From DATCDR01 sp036510575 (GTDB lineage: Bacteria > Actinomycetota > Acidimicrobiia > Acidimicrobiales > Bog-793): a DNA stretch of 64,000 nucleotides. A program made the translations under genes and the position numbers. Positions 27,553 through 36,113 of this stretch are shown here, in pieces. Position 1 is the first letter of the stretch. Each line of letters begins with the position of its first letter. The notes under the pieces were generated by a model, which made no database searches, was not told the DNA's origin, and saw only the letters and a list, made by a program, of their open reading frames with translations. Where the stretch lies: contig DATCDR010000036.1 of NCBI GenBank assembly GCA_036510575.1, forward strand, positions 72,949 to 136,948, in the 5' to 3' direction.

Positions 27553-27992
27553 CTACACGTCGATGAACCGACGGCATAGGCAGCTGGCGCGCAGGTTTCC
27601 CCAACCGTTCGGCTTCAGTCGAGGTGCCAGATGCGTTCGCCCGAAATCCAAGCTCAGCCCTTCATGGACGTCGTCGACGCGATCTTGGTCGAGCGCGGGG
27701 CACCACCGAAGCAGCGCCACACGGTCTGGCGCACCCTCGAATGCCTGCGCGACGAGCACGCCTGGATCGACAGCGAGGTAACGATCCGGCGCCAGGGGAG
27801 GCAGCACCGCGCACCTCCGCCGAGGTTGGTCGGTCGGCACCCCAGGCACGAGAAAAAGTCATCTCGCCATTGAACTAGCGACCGAGGCGTGTGATCGGCC
27901 TCGTGTCAACACAGCCGCGTGACACTCCCCCTAGGCTGTGGAGCGACTGTAGTGCGGATGCTTCGAAGAGATGCCGCCGCGAACGGATAGAT
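27553..27992. other. Intergenic region with IS21-type transposase fragment
   Basis: About 440 bases between convergent genes hold only the transposase scrap described separately. No inverted repeats typical of a complete element were seen. Confidence 0.4.
27664..27792 (+). pseudogene. Fragment of an IS21-family IstA transposase
   Basis: The frame reads MDVVDAILVERGAPPKQRHT and then VWRTLECLRDEHAWIDSEVTIRR. Comparable sequence in IstA proteins has the form D-x(n)-APxKQRHTA-x-R-x(n)-L-x-DEHG-x(n)-TVRRYV, lying between the N-terminal HTH and the catalytic domain. Only about 43 residues are preserved, with no DDE domain and no IstB. It is a relic of an insertion in the glycan locus. Confidence 0.55.
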
Positions 27993-28907
27993 TCAGTTCA
28001 CGGACCAGGCAGCTTGTTCGAAGTCAGTCTGTACCGGTGATGCTTCACGAAACTTTTCTTTCCACCGTTTTGGAATCACCAGCTCTGAGAATCTCCATGT
28101 GATGCGGTCAGACCAATTGGTACGGCGACGCCATTGCTTCAGGAATACAACGCCGTCGGTGACAGTGTCGATTAATTTCAAGTATCCGTCGATTTGATCG
28201 CGGGTCATTTCCTGAAGCGACGAAATCGACAGAGCGAGGTCGACTCGACCCAGGCGCTCAGGTGTCGCTTCGCCGGGAGTGAGAAATGTCAATTCTCGAC
28301 CGGGGAAGAGCGTTGTGAGATACCAACGCGCTAACGATAGAGCCGGCTCGATGTCGATCACGGTATAACGCGTCGCGGGAAAAACCCCAAGTAGCCCATA
28401 GGCCGTCCGTCCGTAGCCCGCGCCGATCTCGAGGATCGACTCTGGCTCGCCGCCGCCGACAGCCCGGCGTATCGCGGCAACCTCGAGCGCTGTGTTGGCC
28501 AGGTCCTGGGAAATGGGTGCGCCGCCCATCGTGACGGGCGGGGGGTTACCCAGTGCTGGTTCCCCGAGCCGCATCACGTCTCGGTCCCCTTCGTTCGACG
28601 CGTAATCCCAGAGCAACCGGGTGGAGAACGTATAGAGCCAACGTTGCAGACGATTGCCCGGTAATTGGTTCCACGTCACGGCATCGAAGTCTTGATGTTC
28701 GCGGGCCGCACCGAGCCAAGAGCGCGGCGAGGTACGGGTGATGAGAAAACGGAAATGACGATTCCACAGAAGTGAATACCATCGCCAAGACCACGTGAAA
28801 TAGCGGAATGCTTGATGGCGCTTTATGTTCTCTTGGCCAAACTGCTCAAGAAGGTCTTCATGACGTTTACCGAGCCGTTGCCAGAAGACCGATGGTGGTG
28901 ATTCCAT
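27993..28907 (-). CDS. Putative sugar O-methyltransferase
   Basis: From the ATG at 28907 the product has 304 residues. It has LTNTALEVAAIRRAV-like and ILEIGAGYGRTAYGLL SAM-binding motifs, TVIDIEPALSLARWYL, and ALSISSLQEM instead of the common DVLEH motif. This pattern resembles the putative sugar O-methyltransferase family (TIGR04371 type). VFLKQWRRRTN precedes the end. The frame continues upstream to 29126 with a low-complexity, non-conserved sequence, so the shorter start is preferred. It probably methylates a residue of the surface glycan. Motif order supports methyltransferase; the exact position methylated is unknown. Confidence 0.75.
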   Translation of the reverse strand: MESPPSVFWQRLGKRHEDLLEQFGQENIKRHQAFRYFTWSWRWYSLLWNRHFRFLITRTSPRSWLGAAREHQDFDAVTWNQLPGNRLQRWLYTFSTRLLWDYASNEGDRDVMRLGEPALGNPPPVTMGGAPISQDLANTALEVAAIRRAVGGGEPESILEIGAGYGRTAYGLLGVFPATRYTVIDIEPALSLARWYLTTLFPGRELTFLTPGEATPERLGRVDLALSISSLQEMTRDQIDGYLKLIDTVTDGVVFLKQWRRRTNWSDRITWRFSELVIPKRWKEKFREASPVQTDFEQAAWSVN

Positions 28908-29466
28908 GCTCTGGAACAGTATCGGTCTGGCGCCGATGACGCACCGTTTCTCGGCCCAGGTGCCGCTGTGGATCCGCGGTCCCAACGGAGGCAGTTGGAT
29001 TCGCGTTCGCGGTGAGGCCGTCAATTCCGCATGTGCGGGATGGTCCTGCCCCCGAACGCGCACGTGGTCCTTCACGGCGCTATCGGGTCGGCGCAGTGCC
29101 GCACGGCTACGCGGTGTCGCACTCACCCCACGTCGTCAGCGCGAATGCCCACGAGTTTGACCGTCCGCATCGCGCGAGGCCGAGCGTCACGATCACCCAT
29201 CGGGAGCGGTGCCATATATCGCGCCGCCCGAGGTGTACCCGTTCCTCGCCCTGCGGCCGACGCTTCTGGGCAACCTCAACGGTGCGGCGTGCTGACCTAG
29301 CAGCTGACTCCGCCTGCCACGGCGCCGACCGATGATCCGTGCCTGCAGTAGCACGCTCGGAGGAGCTCCGAGATTCCGCCTATTCGAGCAGCAATGCGCG
29401 TGACTACTCGCTGACATAGGCACGGATCCATGAAGTGACTGCCGGCTCGGCGCGAAGCGCAAGATC
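28908..29466. other. Intergenic region, no clear gene
   Basis: About 560 bases without a convincing gene. A plus-strand frame around 29090-29180 reads HVVSANAHEFDRP, faintly like the region before a hexapeptide acyltransferase domain, but there is no supporting repeat and the match may be chance. Confidence 0.3.
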
Positions 29467-31824
29467 TCACAGCCGCCCGAGCTCGAACAGTCGCATCGCC
29501 ATCTTGTTGCCGGCGGTGGCCGCATTGAACTGGCGTCGTATCGTCGCCGCCGCGGCCGCGCCGAGCCGAGTTCGCATCGAGTCATCCTCGAAAAGTGCCC
29601 GCATCCATCGCGCAGCCTGGTCGATATCTGGCTCCGCCCAGAGCGACCCGGCCTGGTACACCGTCTCGGCGCCGGGATTCAAGCTGAGCTCGGTGGCATC
29701 GACCTCGATCACCTCGTAACCAACGAGCGCAGAATTCTTGGACGAACAGAACTCCATGTTGCCCGAGAACGCTGTCGCGATCACAGGCTTGCCGTAGTAC
29801 ATCGCCTCGGCCATGCCGAGACCGAATCCCTCGGCACGATGCAATGAGACATACATGTCGCAACTCAAAAGAAGCTGCGACATCTGTTCGCCCGTGAACT
29901 CGCCGTCGATGAGCAGTCCATCGATCGTCGCCATCTGCTCCTCAATCACCGCCTTGGCGACTTCGAGCTTGGCAAGGTTCTGGGTCTTTAAGACCAGGAG
30001 TGGTCGATCCGCTTGTTGTCGAGGGAACGCTCGATGAAATGCTTCGATCACTGCGAGCGGATTCTTGCGAGCGATCGTGGAATTGGCGTCGAAATGGTAG
30101 AGCAGCACGCATCGGTCACGTGGCAGCCCGAGCGCGCTGCGGTCCGCCGGCGGGACACGACGCGGCTCGACGATACAGGGCATCACCTCGATGGGAATTC
30201 CCACTTGGCCCTGGAAGGACTCCTTGACGAACTCGCTCGCCACCCACACCTCGTCAAGACGACGAAGCTGCGCCGCGAATCGATCGGGCACGTTCGGGAG
30301 TTCCCAGTACCACGACCCGATGCGGTAGCGATCTCTCGGCTCGTCCTCCAGATAATCGTCAGAGACGAGTGACATCTCGTGGATGTTCAAAAAGTACAGG
30401 TCCGTGTCGTAACAACGCCCCAAAAATGGAGCCATCAGCTGCTCTGACGTGCGATGCGGCGCAGACGATACGCCCGTCTCGAAGTTCTCCGAAGAGACAG
30501 CGACACCGGCACCAAGGAGCGCCGCGACCGCGCGGCGACCAGCCTCCGCAAGTCCAGTGGCCGCGGACCAGTTGCCGATGGCGTTCACGCCCGTGGGGTA
30601 GCTGCGTGGCAGCTCAGAAGCGTCGTCCCCCGTCATTCCGGGTTGACGCCGTTTGTTCTCGACCCGAGTGCCGGCGATCTCGTCGATCAGACTCACATAC
30701 TGCTCGGCGACCGCGTCAAATGACGCCTCGAGGCGCACGAACTCGCGTGCTGCCTCGCCAGCGGATCTTGCCCGCGTCAGGTCCTCCGCCAGATACTCGA
30801 TACGCGCCACGAGTTCACCCCTCTCGTCTTCGGGGTTGACTGACACCAAGAGACAGAACCGACGATCGAAGTCGTGATTTTGCGGAACATCGCTCGCCAC
30901 CACTACCTTCCCGGCCCCAAATGCACGCATGATCACGGAGCTCGTCTCGCCAGCCGTTGGCCAACGCAATGCGATGACGACATCACATTCGCGTACGACC
31001 TGGTCGAACGCGTCGCCCGACAGGTGCGTGAGAACCTCGACCATCTGCCGCATCTGGTTCGCCTCAATGAAGTCGAGGACGTCGTCGAGGTACTCCGGAT
31101 CATCGACTCGCCCTGCGATGACGAGGCGTATGGCGAGGTCCTCGCGATCGCGAAGCTCTCTAAATGCCGACAGGACTTCGATCAATCGCTTATGCCGAGC
31201 GATCCCACCCAACACCGCAAACGTCAGATGATCGGCAGGAGATTGTTCTGCCGGCACGGGGTACGAGCCCAGCCACACGTGTTCTAGGCGTGCGGTTGGC
31301 GAACGAAGCGAGAGCTCGTGCTTGGCCCACGGACTGTGAACCACCGTACAAAGCGACGACTCGATGAGGCGCTTGCTCAACAAGAGCTCGAGGCGATTGC
31401 GATCCTCCCATCGCTGGTTCCGATCGGGCTTGAAGTCGGCACTGTCGTCGGGCCGGTTCGTGCGGATCTCCTCGTAGTAAAGCGCCGAGTCCCAACCGCC
31501 GCAGAGTCCGACGTAGAAATCAACGAGCGACGGATCGTGGAGGACCATCAGCCCGGGTCGGCGAAGCACCGGCGTGTGCATGTAGCCGTGGAATCCGAAG
31601 TCGTTGCCGAAGTGGTACACGTCAAGGTCGAACCCCGACGCGTCGTAGTCGCGGGCATCGATCACATCGACCAGGTCCGGCGCCCGCACCTCATCGCGTG
31701 ACCTTGGAGATACCACGGCCGTGATCTCGAACTTGGACGCCAGCGGCTCGAGCAGGCTGAAGCTGTAGTCCGCGATCCCAGAGGCCTGCGGCGGAAGCGG
31801 CGACCACCAGGCGATCCTCCTCAC
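29467..31824 (-). CDS. Two-domain GT4 glycosyltransferase (fusion)
   Basis: This 785-residue protein has two GT-B units. The N-terminal unit (about 1-385) begins IAWWSPLPPQASGIADYSF and contains VLGGIARHKRLIEVL and RWPTAGETSSVIMRAFGAGK, a variant of the GT4 donor-binding region. The second unit (about 410-785) has TGVNAIGNWSAATGLAEA, IGSWYWELPNVP, FDANSTIARKNP and SLHRAEGFGLGMAEAMYYG, with the EX7E motif intact. The second unit is paralogous to the free-standing GT4 at 12886-14118. The fusion is probably bifunctional, adding two sugars or alternating linkages. It lies downstream on the same strand of a coiled-coil methyltransferase, repeating the order of the first module. Confidence 0.88.
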   Translation of the reverse strand: MRRIAWWSPLPPQASGIADYSFSLLEPLASKFEITAVVSPRSRDEVRAPDLVDVIDARDYDASGFDLDVYHFGNDFGFHGYMHTPVLRRPGLMVLHDPSLVDFYVGLCGGWDSALYYEEIRTNRPDDSADFKPDRNQRWEDRNRLELLLSKRLIESSLCTVVHSPWAKHELSLRSPTARLEHVWLGSYPVPAEQSPADHLTFAVLGGIARHKRLIEVLSAFRELRDREDLAIRLVIAGRVDDPEYLDDVLDFIEANQMRQMVEVLTHLSGDAFDQVVRECDVVIALRWPTAGETSSVIMRAFGAGKVVVASDVPQNHDFDRRFCLLVSVNPEDERGELVARIEYLAEDLTRARSAGEAAREFVRLEASFDAVAEQYVSLIDEIAGTRVENKRRQPGMTGDDASELPRSYPTGVNAIGNWSAATGLAEAGRRAVAALLGAGVAVSSENFETGVSSAPHRTSEQLMAPFLGRCYDTDLYFLNIHEMSLVSDDYLEDEPRDRYRIGSWYWELPNVPDRFAAQLRRLDEVWVASEFVKESFQGQVGIPIEVMPCIVEPRRVPPADRSALGLPRDRCVLLYHFDANSTIARKNPLAVIEAFHRAFPRQQADRPLLVLKTQNLAKLEVAKAVIEEQMATIDGLLIDGEFTGEQMSQLLLSCDMYVSLHRAEGFGLGMAEAMYYGKPVIATAFSGNMEFCSSKNSALVGYEVIEVDATELSLNPGAETVYQAGSLWAEPDIDQAARWMRALFEDDSMRTRLGAAAAATIRRQFNAATAGNKMAMRLFELGRL

Positions 31825-31937
31825 GACGCCGCTCGCGAACAGCTCGGTATCCAGCGATCTTTAGCGATACGGCAAGTCGGAATGCGATCGGGTGTCATCC
31901 GAGCGAACTCGGCGATGGGCTAAGCGGCAACGAGGCT

Positions 31938-33221
31938 CTACGTCCGGCGAGCGACAACTGCATAGTCTTGTGGCCCGAACAAGTAGCGGCGAAGAACGTC
32001 CTGTATGGCCTCGAAGTCGGCAGCCCATTCGCTCTTCGGGTCGAGTTCGGGCAACGTGGCAAGCTCCTCGCGCTCGAAGTAACGAACCTCGACATCTGCA
32101 AAGCCACGCGATCGAACAAGAAACGACAGCAGCTCCGCCGGCAGCGGGCGCTCGTGCGACGGGTCGAGGTAGAAGCTGTTGGCACCTACTGTCAGGTTCG
32201 CGGGATTCGGCGTCTCAAGTAGCAGCAAGCCACCAGGGGCGAGTGCGCGCATCGCGATATCGAGGAATTCGAGCAGAGCCTCAACGTCGAGATGCTCGAC
32301 CACTTGAATCGCGGTAATTGCCGCCAAGGAGCGCTCTTGGACAGTTCGTAGGTGACGAGCGACATCAGAGACGAGCACGTCGAGCCCTGCCGCCTCCCAC
32401 TCTGGCGCGTAGGTGGCGTTGACTTCGATTCCGTAGGCAGGAATACCAGCATCTTTCAACATCTCTAGTAGCTCGCCGCGCCCACAGCCGACGTCGAGCA
32501 CCCGCTTTCCCTCGGGGAGATCTTTAAAATCCTCTGAATACGAGCCGAGCCGCTCCTTTACGAGTGCACTCGATCCCCGGAAGGTCGCCTCTAAGGCGCC
32601 GTAGATCGTGTCCATCCGTGAATCAGGACGAATTAGCATCACGTCCGGCTCGGGCAACGTCGATCGCACGCCGTCGAGCATCACGTCGATGCTTCCAAGG
32701 CGCTGACGGACCTCGGCGATATCACGCGAATACGCCACGAGCCGGCTCTCGACGAAATTCTGGATCTCGACACGCGAAGAGTCGAAGCGTTGCTCTTCTA
32801 GGCGCTGTTCCTCGAGGCGTCGCTCCTCGAAATGCTCGTCGTCCAAGGCTCGTTTGAGAGCTTCAAGATCGACCGCGAGATCAGACATCTGCCGCTGCGT
32901 GGCTCCCGCGCTCTGGGTGATCCGCGCGAACGCCTGCTCTTGGGCGAGCTCGATCCGAGTCGATAGCCGCTCACCAGTGAGCGCAAACGCCTCGTGGCGC
33001 GTGAGCGTCTTGCTGTGGTGCTCGAGGTCGGAGATGACCGTGTTCATCTTGATCTCGAGCGAGTCGACGCGAGACTGGGTGCGCGTGAGCTGTTCCAGTG
33101 CCGCTCGGTTGTAGTCGATCTGGGTGCGCATGACCGGCCAGGTGAGCTTCAACATCAAGCGTTGAACGAACCGCCGCTTCTGACCAGGCCTGAGGTCTGC
33201 GAAAAGTCCTGGATCTGACAA
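31938..33221 (-). CDS. Coiled-coil SAM methyltransferase, WbdD-like in architecture, paralogue 2
   Basis: I chose the TTG at 33221 because AAGGAG precedes it by 5 nt; the frame opens at 33326. The product has 427 residues. The N-terminal half is heptad-rich and charged (EEQRLEEQRF, the run LEEQ-R repeated), giving a coiled coil of about 150 residues. The C-terminal methyltransferase has VLDVGCGRGELL, YGIEVNATY, IQVVEHLDVEAL and LLETPNPANL. It closely matches 11537-12889, including the WPxxxxQxxxNRAxLxxL segment before the coil. The two differ in coil length and composition, which would matter if the coil acts as a length ruler. It is followed by the fused GT4 gene. Confidence 0.82.
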   Translation of the reverse strand: MSDPGLFADLRPGQKRRFVQRLMLKLTWPVMRTQIDYNRAALEQLTRTQSRVDSLEIKMNTVISDLEHHSKTLTRHEAFALTGERLSTRIELAQEQAFARITQSAGATQRQMSDLAVDLEALKRALDDEHFEERRLEEQRLEEQRFDSSRVEIQNFVESRLVAYSRDIAEVRQRLGSIDVMLDGVRSTLPEPDVMLIRPDSRMDTIYGALEATFRGSSALVKERLGSYSEDFKDLPEGKRVLDVGCGRGELLEMLKDAGIPAYGIEVNATYAPEWEAAGLDVLVSDVARHLRTVQERSLAAITAIQVVEHLDVEALLEFLDIAMRALAPGGLLLLETPNPANLTVGANSFYLDPSHERPLPAELLSFLVRSRGFADVEVRYFEREELATLPELDPKSEWAADFEAIQDVLRRYLFGPQDYAVVARRT

Positions 33222-33436
33222 CTCGGCTCCTTGGTTATCGATTTGCGCCAGCGACACAGGCCCTGGCGCGGCGCTCAGCAGGGCCATGACCACCACGGGA
33301 TCGGATCGGCGCAGGTAGCTGTACACGGAGAGTAATACGGGCGTCTCGACTCATGAACGGCTCAGCGGACCTGCGACACTTTGCCACCGTAGTCTCGCGA
33401 CCCACGGAGTCACGACTCAAGCGCTGAAGACAGGGC

Positions 33437-34009
33437 CTACGCTGCGCGTTTGGTCCACCTGCCACCACGAACCAACGCGATAGTCCGGTGGAGAAAGCGG
33501 TTCAGGATCGGGACGCGACGAACCGTTCGGCTACAGCTAATCAATATCTTGTAGCTCGCCTGCTGGTGAACGGCCTCGAGCTGGCCACCTGCAGTGACGA
33601 GTGCAGCGGCAACGGCGTCGTAGACCTGAGCAAGGGAATTCCAGCGCCGGTCGAGCTCGTTCGCCCGTCGTTCCGAGTGAAAAAGCGCTACTTCGAGCGC
33701 GTAAATCTTCGCCGCCTGCTTTTCTCCCTCGCTCTCGAGACTGCGGATCTCAAGATCGCGCATCTTCTCGATCTCGACGAGCTCCCGAAGGCGTAGTTCC
33801 AACTCGGCGAAGTAGACGTCGCGAGCCGCAAGCTCCCGTTCTCGCAATGCGACCGAAGGAAGCGTGGTGACCGTTCCAAGCGTCGGCGACACCGCCTCGA
33901 GCCGACGTGGCCCGACGGTAACGGGCTCTGAATTCTGATCAGCGTCGGCATCTCCATTTGACTCGGGCAGCCGCACAGCGACGTCCGAATTCCGGAGGGT
34001 CTCGCTCAC
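33437..34009 (-). CDS. Coiled-coil protein of unknown function
   Basis: This 190-residue protein starts at GTG 34009, overlapping the stop of the GT4 gene by four bases. It has a polar, acidic N-terminal stretch, then a heptad-rich helix (about 55-150: LRERELAARDVYFAELELRL onward), and a C-terminal basic tail with SYKILISCSRTVRRVP. Coiled-coil proteins of this size are common partners in surface-glycan loci. The C-terminal motif resembles the YKxxxxxRxxRRxP end often seen on glycan-locus glycosyltransferases and methyltransferases in actinobacteria. No enzyme domain was seen. It may scaffold the enzymes of the second module. Confidence 0.65.
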   Translation of the reverse strand: MSETLRNSDVAVRLPESNGDADADQNSEPVTVGPRRLEAVSPTLGTVTTLPSVALRERELAARDVYFAELELRLRELVEIEKMRDLEIRSLESEGEKQAAKIYALEVALFHSERRANELDRRWNSLAQVYDAVAAALVTAGGQLEAVHQQASYKILISCSRTVRRVPILNRFLHRTIALVRGGRWTKRAA

Positions 34010-35166
34010 TCGTGTCCCTTCGTCAAGGTCGATGTTAAGACGCTAGTCATCAACGACGGCCAAATGCTGACATGTCGACTTTCGTTCCATCGCCGACCCT
34101 GCTCGGCCAGTAGTTCGCTGTGCTCATCCCAGGCCTTTTGATCCAACAGCAGCTCAGCGACGCGGGCAGCAAATGCACCTTCATCGTCGGCGACAGGAAG
34201 CAACCCATCGACATCAGAAGGAATACTTTCCGCTCCGATCGATGTCGAAACCGTGGGAACGCCAAACTGCAACGCCTCTACCGTCTTCAACTTCACCCCT
34301 GAACCGTACCTGATAGGCACTATTGCAACGCGGAGCGCGTCGTAAAAGCGCTCGAGATCGGGCACGCGGCCAAGGAACTCAATCGACTCACAAGCGAAGC
34401 GGAGAACCTCTTGGGGAGGGTCGTCGCCAGTGACGAGAAGCCTCGCGCCGGGCACCCTCGCGAGCACGAGCGGCCAGACGTGGCGGGCGAACCAACGAAG
34501 ACCATCGGCATTCGGGGAGTTCCCTCCCGCACTCCATCCGGCGACGAACCCGACGTTCGAGCGTGCCGCGAAGCCCGCGTGGCTCAAGGTGGCCTTGGCG
34601 AGCAGCGGCGCGTTAACGACGACTGGCGCCTTCGTAGCGCCTGTCAACAGCTCGGCTTCGTCGGCAGAGATACAGACCACCGCGTCGACCTCCGAGGCGA
34701 TCGACTCCTCGAGCTCGCGCATCGCCGCGGCCTCCGCCAACAAGGTCTCTTTTATTCGGCCGGTGGCGAGCGCTGACTGCCGCTCGATCCTGCGGAAGTA
34801 GAGGGCCTCGGCGTCGTAGATGACCGGGACACCGGGCAGATACGTCCGGATGATCGCCGCAACGCGCTCGTAGTTGTGCGGCCTTGAGATGATCACTGCC
34901 GAATACGAGCGGCCACGCTCACGCAGGCTTCCGAGATGATCCTCGAGTGCGACCTCGATCAGCTCCACGTCGGCTGGAAGATGCGCGCTCTCACCTTCTC
35001 CGACTCCGAAGGTCGGATAGAGCGCCACGTGGGCGCCAACGAGTAGCTGGAGTTCCGCAATCGTGTCGATCATCCTGGGATAACCGGACCCGAGCGCGGC
35101 GTCGGGAATCCTGTCCTCGACGAGGAGCACCCGAATATCTGCCGGGGGAACGCCTGGTGTCGTCAC
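34006..35166 (-). CDS. GT4-family glycosyltransferase
   Basis: This 386-residue protein starts at a GTG overlapping the upstream stop (GTGA). Its N-terminal half contains RVLLVEDRIPDAALGSGYPR, a form of the GT4 acceptor-side start used by rhamnan-type and other enzymes, and YDAEALYFRR. The C-terminal half has VGFVAGWSAGGNSPNADGLRWF and IVPIRYGSGVKLKTVEALQFG, the last being a typical Glyco_trans_1_4 donor motif. It is cytoplasmic. The acceptor is unknown. It is linked by overlaps to a CitE-like lyase upstream and a coiled-coil protein downstream. Confidence 0.85.
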   Translation of the reverse strand: MTTPGVPPADIRVLLVEDRIPDAALGSGYPRMIDTIAELQLLVGAHVALYPTFGVGEGESAHLPADVELIEVALEDHLGSLRERGRSYSAVIISRPHNYERVAAIIRTYLPGVPVIYDAEALYFRRIERQSALATGRIKETLLAEAAAMRELEESIASEVDAVVCISADEAELLTGATKAPVVVNAPLLAKATLSHAGFAARSNVGFVAGWSAGGNSPNADGLRWFARHVWPLVLARVPGARLLVTGDDPPQEVLRFACESIEFLGRVPDLERFYDALRVAIVPIRYGSGVKLKTVEALQFGVPTVSTSIGAESIPSDVDGLLPVADDEGAFAARVAELLLDQKAWDEHSELLAEQGRRWNESRHVSIWPSLMTSVLTSTLTKGHE

Positions 35167-36110
35167 GCTTCGACCTCCCGGTAGCCGCGGGCTCTTCCGA
35201 GCACCGCTAGTGCCATCTTCCGACTTGCTTCATCGAGCATCTCGCCGCCGTCTCGAAGTGCTCCGAGAGCCTTATCGGTCGCCGCGTCGTCAAGCGTGCC
35301 GAGTATGGCCTCTGCGCGAGCGACGTCTTCACGGCTCGGCGTGAAGACCTCGTTCAAAATCGCCACCTGGTCGGGATGGATCGCCCACTTGCCGTCGAAG
35401 CCGAGCACCGCCGCCCGCGTGGCGAGCGCCCGCAGGCCGGCATCGTCGTCGAGCCGAAGATAGGGTCCGTCGAGCGCCAAAATTCCAGCTACCCGGGCGG
35501 CGAGCAACACCTTGGACAAGATGAAGTGGAAGTGATCGCCCCCATATGCGCTGACGTCTGCCCCGCCGACGAGCGCCGGCATCCCGAGCGACGCGGAGAG
35601 GTCGGCACGCCCAAGTGCGACGGAGTCGACGCGGGCCGAGGCCATGCAGATCTCATCGACGTTCGCCAGTCCGAGCGCGCTCTCGATCAGCACGTCGATA
35701 CCGATTGACCCAATGGTCAGGCCCGCAGCGAACTCAAGATCGTGCAGAACAAGATCGAGCGCTACGACCTCTGCGGCTGAGTTCGTCTTCGGAAGCGCGA
35801 TCGCGTCAAGTCGCGTCGCAGATGACGTGACGATGGCGATGAGGTCGCCGATCGTCAAACCAGATGACCAGGCGTTCACGCGGACGGTCACCACGCGGTC
35901 CGCGAAGTCGAGCGACGCGAGTGCCCGCGAGGTCACCTCGCGGGCAAGCGCCTTGGCGTTCGCGGCGACGGCATCTTCTAGATCGATCAGCAGTGCGTCA
36001 GCGGGAAGTGTCGTCGACTTCTCGACAAAACGCTGGTTGGACCCGGGAAGGGCAAGCATCGAGCGGCGAGGTCTCGCGCGACGTCGATCCTCGTTGGTAG
36101 TAGCCGGCAT
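35163..36110 (-). CDS. CitE/HpcH aldolase-type lyase
   Basis: This 315-residue TIM-barrel protein has RSMLALPGSNQRFVEKS, ADALLIDLEDAVA with the metal-ligand Glu-Asp pair, and a second acidic ligand near VLIESALGLANV. DKWAIHPDQV-like sequence (FDGKWAIHPDQVAILN) is the characteristic end motif of HpcH/HpaI and citrate lyase beta/malyl-CoA lyase families. Family members cleave or form carbon-carbon bonds of acyl-CoA or oxaloacetate-type substrates with Mg2+. It starts at ATG 36110, three bases after the stop of the DUF885-like gene, and overlaps the GT4 start. Its linkage with glycan genes is unusual and may be incidental. Confidence 0.85.
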   Translation of the reverse strand: MPATTNEDRRRARPRRSMLALPGSNQRFVEKSTTLPADALLIDLEDAVAANAKALAREVTSRALASLDFADRVVTVRVNAWSSGLTIGDLIAIVTSSATRLDAIALPKTNSAAEVVALDLVLHDLEFAAGLTIGSIGIDVLIESALGLANVDEICMASARVDSVALGRADLSASLGMPALVGGADVSAYGGDHFHFILSKVLLAARVAGILALDGPYLRLDDDAGLRALATRAAVLGFDGKWAIHPDQVAILNEVFTPSREDVARAEAILGTLDDAATDKALGALRDGGEMLDEASRKMALAVLGRARGYREVEA

Positions 36111-36113
36111 CGA

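Noticed and set aside
29012..29335. Possible hexapeptide acyltransferase relic
   Set aside because: Only one short stretch (SANAHEFDRP) resembles such enzymes and no hexapeptide repeats are seen.
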